Source of the DNA: an uncultured Rubrivivax sp.
GTDB lineage: Bacteria; Pseudomonadota; Gammaproteobacteria; Burkholderiales; Burkholderiaceae_C
DNA: 13,756 nt
NCBI GenBank assembly: GCA_937975735.1
Contig: CALJUI010000187.1
Coordinates: 1 to 13,756, forward strand
Reading direction: 5' to 3'
Below the pieces are notes generated by a model. That model saw only the letters and a list, made by a program, of their open reading frames with translations, did not search any database and was not told the origin of the DNA. Of this stretch, positions 6,206-13,450 are shown piece after piece (within the stretch, counting starts at the first letter, position 1; each line of letters opens with the position of its first letter). A program made the position numbers and the translations under genes.

Positions 6206-7882
6206 ATGGAAAAGACCTGGCTGAGGCATTACCCGGCCGGCGTGCCGGCGGAGATCGACGCGAGCCTCTACCCGTCGCTGGTGGCGCTGCTGGAGGAGAG
6301 CTTCCGCAAGCACCGCGATCTGCCGGCCTACCGGTTCATGGGTCGGACCGTCGGCTTTGGTCAGGTCGACGATGCGTCGCGCGCGTTCGCCGCCTGGCTG
6401 CAGGCCGCCGGGCTGGTGCGTGGCGACCGGGTCGCGATCATGATGCCCAACGTGCCGCAGTACCCGGTGGTGCTGGCGGCGGTGCTGCGCGCCGGCTGCG
6501 TGGTCGTCAACGTGAACCCGCTGTACACGCCGCGCGAGCTCGAGCACCAGCTGAAGGATTCGGGCGCGAAGGCGATCGTGATCCTGGAGAACTTCGCCGC
6601 CACGCTGGCCGAGGTGATCGACGCCGTGCCGAGCAAGACCGTCGTGCTGGCGGCGATGGGCGACATGCTGGGGCTGGTCAAGGGCACGATCGTCAACCAC
6701 GTCGTGCGCAACGTGAGGAAGATGGTGCCGCCGTTCAAGCTGCCCGGCGCGGTGCGCTTCAACGACGCGCTCAAGGCCGGCCGCGGCAAGGCCTTCACCG
6801 CGCCGTCGGTCGGGCCGGACGACATCGCCGTGCTGCAGTACACCGGGGGCACCACCGGGGTGAGCAAGGGCGCGGTGCTGCTGCACCGGAACCTGGTGGC
6901 CAACATCCTGCAGTCCGAGGCCTGGTACCAGCCGGCGCTGACGAAGATCCCGCCAGGCGAGCAGATCGTCACCGTCTGTGCGCTGCCGATCTATCACATC
7001 TTCGGCTTCACCGCGAACGTGATGCTGTCGATGCGCATGGGCGGCTGCAACATCCTGATCCCGAACCCGCGCGACCTGCCGGCGGTGCTGAAGACGCTGT
7101 CGAAGGAGCGTTTCCACAGCTTCCCGGCGGTGAACACGCTGTTCAATGCGCTGGTCAACCACCCGGACTTCGGCACCGTCGACTGGAGTCACCTGAAGAT
7201 CAGCGTCGGCGGCGGCATGGCGGTGCAGAGCGCGACCGCGAAGGCCTGGCTGGAAAAGACCGGCTGCCCGATCGTCGAGGGCTACGGCCTGTCCGAGACC
7301 AGCCCGTCGGCGACCTGCAACCCGGTCGACAGCACCGCCTACAGCGGCAGCATCGGCCTGCCGATGCCCAGCACCGAACTGAAGCTGCTCGACGACGAGG
7401 GCCAGGAGGTGCCGGTGGGCACCGCCGGCGAGATCGCGATCCGCGGCCCGCAGGTGATGGCCGGCTACTGGCAGCGCCCCGACGAGACCGCCAAGGTGAT
7501 GACCGCCGACGGTTTCTTCCGCACCGGCGACATTGGCGTCGTCGACGAGCGCGGCTACTTCCGCGTCGTCGACCGCAAGAAGGACATGATCCTGGTCAGC
7601 GGCTTCAACGTCTACCCGAACGAGGTCGAGGACGTCATCACGCAGATGCCCGGCGTGCTCGAGTGCGCGGCCATCGGTGTGCCCGACGCCAAGGCCGGCG
7701 AGGCCGTCATGGTGGTCATCGTGAAGAGGGACCCTGCGCTGACCGAGGCCGACGTGCGGGCCTTCAGCGAGGCCAACCTGACCGGCTACAAGCGGCCCAA
7801 GGTCGTGGAGTTCCGCAGCGAGCTGCCGAAGACGCCGGTCGGCAAGATCCTGCGCCGGGAGCTGCGCGACGCGACGACGTGA
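6206..7882 (+). CDS. fadD: Long-chain fatty acid-CoA ligase
   Basis: This enzyme activates free fatty acids with ATP and CoA to acyl-CoA, through an acyl-AMP intermediate, at the inner face of the cytoplasmic membrane, feeding beta-oxidation. The protein is 558 aa against 561 for E. coli FadD, and much of it aligns from memory: the WLRHYPAGVPAEID start, VNVNPLYTPRELEHQLKDSG (101-120), the ATP-binding loop YTGGTTGVSKG (212-222), GYGLSET (359-365), the fatty-acyl signature region 435-462 with TGDIG, and the C-terminal catalytic Lys547 in PVGKILRREL. I chose ATG 6206 because it matches the family N terminus and has CGGAG 10 bases upstream. An in-frame ATG at 6176 would add 10 atypical residues. 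The stop overlaps the rsmE start by 4 bp, so the genes are probably translationally coupled. No TetR/FadR-type regulator is adjacent. Confidence 0.95.
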   Translation: MEKTWLRHYPAGVPAEIDASLYPSLVALLEESFRKHRDLPAYRFMGRTVGFGQVDDASRAFAAWLQAAGLVRGDRVAIMMPNVPQYPVVLAAVLRAGCVVVNVNPLYTPRELEHQLKDSGAKAIVILENFAATLAEVIDAVPSKTVVLAAMGDMLGLVKGTIVNHVVRNVRKMVPPFKLPGAVRFNDALKAGRGKAFTAPSVGPDDIAVLQYTGGTTGVSKGAVLLHRNLVANILQSEAWYQPALTKIPPGEQIVTVCALPIYHIFGFTANVMLSMRMGGCNILIPNPRDLPAVLKTLSKERFHSFPAVNTLFNALVNHPDFGTVDWSHLKISVGGGMAVQSATAKAWLEKTGCPIVEGYGLSETSPSATCNPVDSTAYSGSIGLPMPSTELKLLDDEGQEVPVGTAGEIAIRGPQVMAGYWQRPDETAKVMTADGFFRTGDIGVVDERGYFRVVDRKKDMILVSGFNVYPNEVEDVITQMPGVLECAAIGVPDAKAGEAVMVVIVKRDPALTEADVRAFSEANLTGYKRPKVVEFRSELPKTPVGKILRRELRDATT

Positions 7883-8598
7883 CGTTGCGGCTGTACGTCG
7901 ACGCCGCGCTCGCCGAGGGGGTCGAGTTCGACCTGCCGCCCGGCGCGGCGCGCCACGTGCAGGTGCGGCGGGCCCAGCCCGGCGATCCGCTGGTCCTGTT
8001 CGACGGCCGCGGCGGCGAGTGGCAGGCCGAGGTCACCGCGATGGGCCGCAGCCGCGTCGGCGTGCGGATCGGCGCGCACGATCCGGTCGAGCGCGAACCG
8101 ACGATCACGGTGCACATCGCGCTCGGCGTGCCGGCCAACGAACGCATGGACACGCTGGTCGAGAAGGCGACCGAGCTGGGCGTCGCGTCGATCCAGCCGC
8201 TGCTGACCGAGCGATCGGTGCTGCGGCTGGCCGGCGACCGGGCAGAGCGCAAGCGCCAGCACTGGCAGGCGATCGCGGTCGCGGCGGCCGAGCAGTGCGG
8301 CCGCACCCGGGTGCCGGGCGTGGCCCCGCTGAGCACGCTCGCCGCCTGGCTGGCCACACCGGGCCCGGACGACGCGGCGCGCTGGCTGCTGAGCCCGGGT
8401 GACGGCACCGCAGCACTGCGACAGCAGCCGGGCCCCGCGGCCTGCACCGTGCTCAGCGGCCCGGAGGGTGGCCTGTCGACGGCCGAGGAGGCGGCCGCGG
8501 TCGCCGCCGGCTTCGTCCGCATCGGCCTCGGCGCGCGCGTGCTGCGCGCCGACACCGCGCCGCTGGCGGTGCTGGCCTGGACGATGCTTCAGGGCTGA
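7879..8598 (+). CDS. rsmE: 16S rRNA (uracil-1498-N3)-methyltransferase
   Basis: RsmE is a SPOUT-class enzyme that methylates N3 of U1498 in the 30S decoding region using SAM. From GTG 7879 the protein is 239 aa, the usual size. The N-terminal PUA-like part (1-70) has RHVQVRRAQPGD (25-36) and LFDGRGGEWQAEV (40-52). The knotted domain shows ERMDTLVEKATELGV (88-102), AAAEQCGRTRVP (135-146), LSGPEGGLSTAE (192-203) and IGLGARVLRADTAPLAVLAW (215-234), which form the SAM-binding knot. The GTG lies inside the overlap GTGA with the fadD stop. The frame is open far upstream, but homology begins only here, so the longer open stretch is not real coding. Its 3' end overlaps the convergent rlmL-like gene by 10 bp. 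Confidence 0.93.
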   Translation: MTLRLYVDAALAEGVEFDLPPGAARHVQVRRAQPGDPLVLFDGRGGEWQAEVTAMGRSRVGVRIGAHDPVEREPTITVHIALGVPANERMDTLVEKATELGVASIQPLLTERSVLRLAGDRAERKRQHWQAIAVAAAEQCGRTRVPGVAPLSTLAAWLATPGPDDAARWLLSPGDGTAALRQQPGPAACTVLSGPEGGLSTAEEAAAVAAGFVRIGLGARVLRADTAPLAVLAWTMLQG

Positions 8599-9836
8599 GC
8601 CGGATCGGCGCCCGCGCCCCTTGGCGGCCGGTGCGCGCCGGCGACCATGTCGAAGCGGAACAGCCGGCACTCGATCGGCCCGTTCCACAGCGGCACGCGC
8701 CGGCTCTCCTTCAGCCGCATCAGCGACGGCAGCTTCATGTCGGGGCTGAGCAGCCAGGCGCTCCAGCCGGCGTAGTGCTGCTTCCAGTGCGACGCCAGGC
8801 CGGCGAAGAAGTCGGCCGACGAACCGCCGCCCTCGAAGCCCTGGCGTGCGGCCGTGCCGCCGCGCCCCTTGGGCGCGATGCGCTCGCCGTAGGGCGGGTT
8901 CATCATGATCACCCCGGCGTCGGCCGGCGCCGGGCGCTGCAGCGCGTCGGCGGTCTTGAACTCGATCGCCGCGCGCACGCCGGCGCGCTCGGCGTTGCGC
9001 GTCGCGAAGTCGGTCATGCGGAAGCTGACGTCGCCGGCGAATATCGGCACGGCGCTCGGGCGCACCCGAGCCTGCGCCGCGCGCTTCAGGTCGCGCCACT
9101 CGGCCATGTGGGTGTGGAAGGGCTTGAGCCGCTCGAAGGCGAAGTGGCGCGCGGCGCCGGGGGCGATGCCGCAGGCGATCTGCGCCGCCTCGATGACGAT
9201 CGTGCCGGCGCCGCAGCACGTGCCGAGCAGCGCGACATCCTCGGCACGCCCCTGCCAGCCGGCGGCGGCGAGCATCGCCGCGGCCAGCGTCTCCTTCAGC
9301 GGTGCCTCCCCCTTCATGCCGCCCTTGCGCTCGTCGCGCCAGCCGCGCTTGAAGAGGGCCTCGCCCGAGGTGTCGACGTACAGCGTTGCGTGCTCCGGCC
9401 CGACGTAGAGCACCAGCGGCAGGTCCGGTCGCTGCGTGTCGACGCTGGGCCGCGTGCCGGTGGCGTCGCGCATCGCGTCGCAGACCGCGTCCTTGATGCG
9501 CAGCGCCGCGAAGTTCAGGCTCCTCAGCGGGCTGCGCTGCGCCTGCACGTCGACGCGCAGGGTCTGGTCGGCGTCGATCCAGTGCGGCCAGTCGACCTCG
9601 CGCGCCAGCCGGTACAGGTCGTGCTCGTCGCGGTACGGGCCGTCGATCAGCGGCCACAGCACGCGCTGGGCGAGCCGGCTCTCGAGGTTCAGGGCCATCG
9701 CCGCCAGCTCGTCGCCGCGTATCCAGACGCCGCCGCGCACCGCCTCGGCGGGACGGCCGGTGATTCGTCGTGCCTCGTCGGCGAGCATGGCCTCGACCCC
9801 GGTCGGCGCCGGCAGCCACAGCGGCAGCCTCTTCAC
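8589..9836 (-). CDS. rlmL: THUMP-domain class I RNA methyltransferase, RlmL-like (23S rRNA m2G2445)
   Basis: This 415-aa protein matches the RlmL half of the E. coli RlmKL fusion; free-standing forms are common in betaproteobacteria and Firmicutes. E. coli RlmL makes m2G2445 in 23S rRNA. Residues about 1-60 are the N-terminal ferredoxin-like part and about 60-155 the THUMP RNA-binding domain. The Rossmann methyltransferase domain follows from APLKETLAAAML (178-189). The catalytic motif NPPYGERI is intact (313-320). SAM motif I is odd: the family usually reads DPxCGSGT, but here it is GTCCGAGT (205-212), without the leading Asp-Pro. The start is GTG 9836, overlapping the rpoN stop by 4 bp, so it is the last gene of the lptA-lptB-rpoN operon. 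Family is secure; the exact target and activity are less so. Confidence 0.85.
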   Translation of the reverse strand: MKRLPLWLPAPTGVEAMLADEARRITGRPAEAVRGGVWIRGDELAAMALNLESRLAQRVLWPLIDGPYRDEHDLYRLAREVDWPHWIDADQTLRVDVQAQRSPLRSLNFAALRIKDAVCDAMRDATGTRPSVDTQRPDLPLVLYVGPEHATLYVDTSGEALFKRGWRDERKGGMKGEAPLKETLAAAMLAAAGWQGRAEDVALLGTCCGAGTIVIEAAQIACGIAPGAARHFAFERLKPFHTHMAEWRDLKRAAQARVRPSAVPIFAGDVSFRMTDFATRNAERAGVRAAIEFKTADALQRPAPADAGVIMMNPPYGERIAPKGRGGTAARQGFEGGGSSADFFAGLASHWKQHYAGWSAWLLSPDMKLPSLMRLKESRRVPLWNGPIECRLFRFDMVAGAHRPPRGAGADPAQP

Positions 9837-11326
9837 AGCGCCTTGCGCAGCGCGGCCGAAGGGATCTTCAGCGCGTCACGGTACTTGGCCACGGTGCGGC
9901 GGGCGACCTGGATGCCCTGCTCCTCGAGCATCTGGCTCAGCTGGCTGTCGGACAGCGGCGAGGCCTTGTCCTCGGCGTCGACGAGCTGCTGCAGCAGCGC
10001 CCGCACCGCCGTGCTCGAGGCATTGCCACCGGCCTCGGTGTTCAGCGACGAGCCGAAGAAGTACTTGAGCTCGAAGGTGCCCTGCGGCGTCGCCATGTAC
10101 TTCGCGGTGGTCACGCGCGAGATCGTCGACTCGTGCAGGCCCAGCTCGTCGGCGATCTCGCGCAGCACCAGCGGTTTCATCGCGATGTCGCCGTGGATGA
10201 AGAAGTTCTTCTGCCGCTCGACGATGGCCTGGCTGACGCGCAGGATGGTGTCGAAGCGCTGCAGGATGTTCTTCATGAACCAGCGCGCTTCCTGCAGCCG
10301 GCCGCTGAGCCCGTTGCGCTGGCCGCGCATCGCCTGCGCGTAGAGGTCGTTGATGCGCAGCTTGGGCACCACGTCCGGATTGAGCGAGACCTTGAAGCCG
10401 CGGCCGGCGCGCTGCACGATGACGTCCGGCACGATGATGTTGGATTCGGCGTTCGTGAACGGCCGGCCGGGCTTGGGTTCGCAGCCGACGATCAGCGCCT
10501 GCGCATCGCGGATCAGGTCCTCGTCGGCGCCGGTGGCGGCGACCAGCTTCTTGATGTCGCGCTTGGCGAGCAGTTCCAGGTGCTGCTCGGCGATCGCCAG
10601 CGCGACCGGCAGCGCCGGGCAGGGCTCGCGCGTTCGCAGCTGCAGACACAGGCACTCGCCCAGCGAGCGCGCGCCGACGCCGGTCGGCTCCAGGCTCTGC
10701 AGCCAGCGCAGCGCGACCTGCAGGCGCTGCTGCAGCTCCTCGCGCGCCTCGTCGCCGTCGAGCTCGAGCATCGCGGCCAGGCGCTCGAGGATCTCGTCGA
10801 GCGAGTCGGCGAGGTAGCCGTCGCCGTCGAGGGACTCGATCAGCACCTGCACCGCGGCGAGGTCCTCGCGGGACAGGCGCATGCCGGCGAGCTGGGCGCG
10901 CAGATGGGCCTGCAGCGAATGGTCGGCGGCACCGCCGTCGCGGCCCTCGAAGTCGTCCTCCTCGCCCTGGCCGATGCGCGCCGACGGCGTCTCGCTGATG
11001 CCGTCGAAGTCGTCGCGCTCGGTGCCGTTCTCCCAGTCCTCGCGCTCGGTCGTGCCGAACTCCTGCGCGCTGACCTCGGCGACCGGCTCGTCGCTGCCGC
11101 TGCCGTCGCCTTCCTCGCGCTCGGCGCCGGCGCTGCGTTCGGCCGGGGCGTCGTAGCCGGGCCCGGTGTCGTCCTCGTCGACCTCCAGGAAGGGGTTCTC
11201 CTCGAGCATCTGCTCGACTTCCTGGTGCAGCTCCAGCGTGGACAGCTGCAGCAGCCGGATCGACTGCTGCAGCTGCGGCGTCAGCGCCAGGTGCTGCGAG
11301 AGGCGGACCTGAAGGCTCGGCTTCAT
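9833..11326 (-). CDS. rpoN: RNA polymerase sigma-54 factor
   Basis: Sigma-54 directs RNA polymerase to -24/-12 promoters that need ATP-driven activators, typically for nitrogen, motility, exopolysaccharide and stress genes. The protein is 497 aa (E. coli 477). Region I (1-48) is the Gln/Leu-rich activator-responsive segment: LALTPQLQQSIRLLQ (13-27) and MLEENPFLE (40-48). Region II (49-135) is acidic and low complexity. The core-binding region follows, with EPTGVGARSLGECL (213-226) and PKPGRPF (284-290). The helix-turn-helix lies near LREIADELGLHESTISRV (388-405). The RpoN box ARRTVAKYRD (475-484) differs from the usual ARRTVAKYRE only in the last acidic residue. ATG 11326 is 6 bp after the lptB stop, with GAGG overlapping that stop. 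No hpf/raiA gene follows, unlike in many proteobacteria. Confidence 0.97.
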   Translation of the reverse strand: MKPSLQVRLSQHLALTPQLQQSIRLLQLSTLELHQEVEQMLEENPFLEVDEDDTGPGYDAPAERSAGAEREEGDGSGSDEPVAEVSAQEFGTTEREDWENGTERDDFDGISETPSARIGQGEEDDFEGRDGGAADHSLQAHLRAQLAGMRLSREDLAAVQVLIESLDGDGYLADSLDEILERLAAMLELDGDEAREELQQRLQVALRWLQSLEPTGVGARSLGECLCLQLRTREPCPALPVALAIAEQHLELLAKRDIKKLVAATGADEDLIRDAQALIVGCEPKPGRPFTNAESNIIVPDVIVQRAGRGFKVSLNPDVVPKLRINDLYAQAMRGQRNGLSGRLQEARWFMKNILQRFDTILRVSQAIVERQKNFFIHGDIAMKPLVLREIADELGLHESTISRVTTAKYMATPQGTFELKYFFGSSLNTEAGGNASSTAVRALLQQLVDAEDKASPLSDSQLSQMLEEQGIQVARRTVAKYRDALKIPSAALRKAL

Positions 11327-11332
11327 GTCGCC

Positions 11333-12091
11333 TCACATGCGGAAGTGCTCGCCGAGGTAGACCTTGCGCACCTGGGCGTTGTCGACGATCTCGGTCGGCG
11401 TGCCCTCGGCGAGCACGCTGCCTTCGCTGATGATGTAGGCGCGGTCGCAGATGCCCAGCGTCTCGCGCACGTTGTGGTCGGTGATCAGCACGCCGATGCC
11501 GCGCGCGCGCAGAAAGCCGATGATGCGCTGGATCTCGATCACCGCGATCGGATCGACGCCCGCGAAGGGCTCGTCGAGCAGGATGAAGCGCGGCTGCGTG
11601 GCCAGTGCACGGGCGATCTCGACGCGGCGGCGCTCGCCGCCGGACAACGCCGGCGCGGGCGAGGCCCGCAGCTTCTCGATGCTCAGGTCCTTGAGCAGCT
11701 GGTCCAGGCGCTGATCGATCTGCGCCGGCGGCAGCGGTCGGCCACGGTCGTCGACCTGCAGCTCCAGCACCGCGCGGATGTTCTCCTCGACCGACAGCTT
11801 GCGGAAGATCGACGCCTCCTGCGGCAGGTAGGACAGGCCCAGCCGGGCGCGGCGATGGATCGGCATGCCGTGGATCGGCTGGCCGTCGATGCGGATCTCG
11901 CCGGCGTCCGAGCGGATCAGCCCGACCACCATGTAGAAGGTCGTCGTCTTGCCGGCGCCGTTCGGGCCGAGCAGGCCGATCACCTCGCCGGCGCCGACCG
12001 CCAGGTGGATGTCCTTGACGACCTTGCGCGCGCCGAAACTCTTCTGCAGGCCGTCGGCCTCCAGCCGGCTGGACGGTTCGGCCGGCGCCAT
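11333..12091 (-). CDS. lptB: LPS export ABC transporter ATP-binding protein
   Basis: LptB is the cytoplasmic ATPase that, with LptF and LptG, extracts lipopolysaccharide from the inner membrane and pushes it along the Lpt bridge. The protein is 252 aa, slightly longer than the usual 240 because of a short N-terminal extension. All ABC motifs are present: Walker A GPNGAGKTT (42-50), Q-loop in YLPQEASIFRKL (Gln91), signature LSGGERRR (149-156), Walker B FILLDEP (169-175) and the switch histidine in ITDHNVRET (His206). FAGVDPIAV and the VYLGEHFRM end are LptB hallmarks. Its ATG overlaps the lptA stop by one base (TGATG), and rpoN follows after 6 bp. This lptA-lptB-rpoN order is the classic proteobacterial arrangement. 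Confidence 0.97.
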   Translation of the reverse strand: MAPAEPSSRLEADGLQKSFGARKVVKDIHLAVGAGEVIGLLGPNGAGKTTTFYMVVGLIRSDAGEIRIDGQPIHGMPIHRRARLGLSYLPQEASIFRKLSVEENIRAVLELQVDDRGRPLPPAQIDQRLDQLLKDLSIEKLRASPAPALSGGERRRVEIARALATQPRFILLDEPFAGVDPIAVIEIQRIIGFLRARGIGVLITDHNVRETLGICDRAYIISEGSVLAEGTPTEIVDNAQVRKVYLGEHFRM

Positions 12092-12660
12092 CAGCGCGGG
12101 CTTCCGGAGGCCGGCGCCGACGCCGCCCGCGGCGTGAGCACCGCGCGCACGCGCCCGCCCGAGCCGGGCGCGCCGGGCACGCTGCCTTGCACGCTGAACA
12201 GCTCCGCGCTGTCGTCCCAGGTGATCAGCGCGCCCGTGATCTGGTCGGCGACGACGCCGTCGCGCAGCCGGCGCACCGTGCCCTGGCCGATCAGCCTGAG
12301 CGTGCCGGTGCGGCTGTCGTACTCGATGCGCTCGGCCGAGCCCTCGACGGTCTCGTTCAGGCCTTCGCGCTTCTGGCGGTAGCTCGCCGGCCGGGCCGGA
12401 TCGCCGATCGCCACCGCGCTGCGCGAACCGTCGGGTTGCTCGCGGATCTCGATGCGATCGGCGCGGATCACCATCGTGCCCTGCTGGATCTGCACGTTGC
12501 CGTTGAAGACGACGACCTGTCGCTGCAGGTCCAGCGTGCCCGGGCGGTCGGCCTCGACGACGATCGGTTGCTGCCGATCCGCCAGCTCGGCCTGTGCGGC
12601 GGCGGCGCCGAGAAGCGTCAGCGCGATCAGGCAGGTGTGCGGGAGGCGGCGGGCGGGCAT
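12091..12660 (-). CDS. lptA: LPS transport periplasmic protein LptA
   Basis: LptA forms the periplasmic beta-jellyroll bridge that carries LPS from LptC at the inner membrane to LptD at the outer membrane. From ATG 12660 the protein is 189 aa with a clear signal peptide: basic MPARR, hydrophobic core near CLIALTLLG, cleavage after AQA at about residue 24. The OstA/LptA domain (about 30-160) shows PIVVEADRPGTLDLQRQVVV (32-51), NVQIQQGTMVIRADRIEI (55-72) and ETVEGSAERIEYDSRTGT (103-120). The last 30 residues are Ala/Ser/Pro-rich. A GTG at 12696 is in frame, but it would put 12 residues before the signal peptide and lies upstream of a candidate -10. Neither start has a strong Shine-Dalgarno. lptC is not next to it: 116 bp upstream lies dsbA. 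Confidence 0.92.
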   Translation of the reverse strand: MPARRLPHTCLIALTLLGAAAAQAELADRQQPIVVEADRPGTLDLQRQVVVFNGNVQIQQGTMVIRADRIEIREQPDGSRSAVAIGDPARPASYRQKREGLNETVEGSAERIEYDSRTGTLRLIGQGTVRRLRDGVVADQITGALITWDDSAELFSVQGSVPGAPGSGGRVRAVLTPRAASAPASGSPR

Positions 12661-12685
12661 GTCATCGGCACGAAACTTGCAGACG

Positions 12686-12691
12686 ATTCTA
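12686..12691 (-). promoter_or_regulatory. Candidate -10 box of the lptA-lptB-rpoN operon
   Basis: On the minus strand TAGAAT is one base from the TATAAT consensus. Transcription would start near 12679, giving a leader of about 19 bases to ATG 12660 and excluding the GTG at 12696. The -35 position is GC-rich (GGCGGC) and not a good match. A promoter is expected here because dsbA ends 116 bp upstream. Confidence 0.35.
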
Positions 12692-12737
12692 GCCACAAGT
12701 CCGTGCGTGCCGCCCGCTTTTTATCCCGCCGCGACGC

Positions 12738-12756
12738 CGGCCGCGCGTGACGGCCG
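12738..12756 (-). terminator. Possible hairpin at the end of the dsbA transcript
   Basis: CGGCCG (12738-12743) and CGGCCG (12751-12756) form a perfect 6-bp stem with a 7-base loop, about 20 bp past the dsbA stop on the minus strand. No T-run follows in that direction. It could separate dsbA from lptA transcription, but short GC palindromes are common in such DNA. Confidence 0.22.
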
Positions 12757-12776
12757 ACACGTTCACCACCCGGGCG

Positions 12777-13418
12777 CTACTTGCGCGAGCGCTCGATCAG
12801 GTAGTTCGTGACCGCCAGCGCACGTTCGTGGCTGCCGGCGAGCGTCGCCGACGTGAAGTAGCGACCCTGCACGCCGATCGCCGGCGTGCCGTCGATCTTG
12901 TAGGCATCGCTGAGCTGGCGAGCCTTCGACGCCTTGGTGTTGACCGAAAAGGACCGGAAGGCGCTCGTGAACTTCGCGCCGTCGACGCCGTTGGCGACGA
13001 CCAGCGCGGTGATGTCCTTCTCGCTCGTCAGGCGCTGGCCCTGCACGTGCACGGCGGCATAGATGCGCTTGTGCAGTGCGTCGAGCTGGCCCAGTTCCTC
13101 GAGCGCGTAGTAGAGCTTCTGCGCCAGCTGGTGCCGCGCCGAGAAGCCGACCGGCACCTGGCGGAACGCGACGTCGGCGGGCAGCCGGGCGGCCCAGGCC
13201 TCGAGCATCGGCTCGAAGGTGTTGCAGTGCCCGCACTCGTACCAGAAGAACTCGACGACCTCGATCTTCTTGTCGGCGGGCAGGCTCACCGGGGCCGGCT
13301 GCGCCAGCCGCACGTAGTGCGTGCCCTCGACCGGCGCGCCCTGCGCGCGCGCCAGGCCGCCGGTGGCCAGGCCGAGCGTGGCACCGGCCAGTCGGAGCGA
13401 GAAGTCTCGGCGTTGCAT
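12777..13418 (-). CDS. dsbA: Thiol:disulfide interchange protein DsbA
   Basis: DsbA puts disulfide bonds into exported proteins in the periplasm and is re-oxidised by DsbB. The protein is 213 aa, the normal length. Residues 1-25 are a signal peptide beginning MQRRDFSLRLAGA and ending ARA. The RRDF motif suggests Tat export, although Sec is possible. The thioredoxin fold carries the active site at 62-65 in FFWYECGHCNTFEP and the cis-proline loop GTPA (Pro179). The active site is CGHC, the PDI form, while E. coli DsbA has CPHC. ATG 13418 has AGGAAGGA at 13428-13435, with 9 bases of spacing. The SPOR-domain gene ends 32 bp upstream on the same strand, so they are probably one operon. SPOR-dsbA beside argS is a pairing I recall in Burkholderiales; argS would lie off the right edge. 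Confidence 0.94.
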   Translation of the reverse strand: MQRRDFSLRLAGATLGLATGGLARAQGAPVEGTHYVRLAQPAPVSLPADKKIEVVEFFWYECGHCNTFEPMLEAWAARLPADVAFRQVPVGFSARHQLAQKLYYALEELGQLDALHKRIYAAVHVQGQRLTSEKDITALVVANGVDGAKFTSAFRSFSVNTKASKARQLSDAYKIDGTPAIGVQGRYFTSATLAGSHERALAVTNYLIERSRK

Positions 13419-13427
13419 GGGGATGTT

Positions 13428-13435
13428 TCCTTCCT
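13428..13435 (-). promoter_or_regulatory. Ribosome binding site of dsbA
   Basis: On the minus strand AGGAAGGA lies 9 bases before ATG 13418, in the 32-bp gap after the SPOR-domain gene. It fixes the dsbA start. Confidence 0.7.
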
Positions 13436-13450
13436 GGGTTCGGGTTGGGT

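Noticed and set aside
5770..7878. Upstream extension of the rsmE frame through the TPR gene end and fadD
   Set aside because: The frame is open, but RsmE homology starts at GTG 7879. The upstream part overlaps fadD out of frame and shows no domain.
7786..9819. A 677-codon minus-strand frame over rsmE and the rlmL-like gene
   Set aside because: It is out of frame with the recognised RlmL-like protein and antisense to rsmE, and its composition is Arg/Ala-rich without motifs.
9770..12382. An 870-codon open frame on the plus strand, antisense to rpoN, lptB and lptA
   Set aside because: It mirrors strongly supported genes on the other strand. Its translation is a Leu/Arg/Gln/Ala-rich string without a recognisable domain, as expected for antisense frames in high-GC DNA where stop codons are rare.
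12661..12696. GTG start at 12696 for lptA
   Set aside because: It adds 12 residues before a textbook signal peptide and would lie upstream of the transcription start implied by the TAGAAT box.
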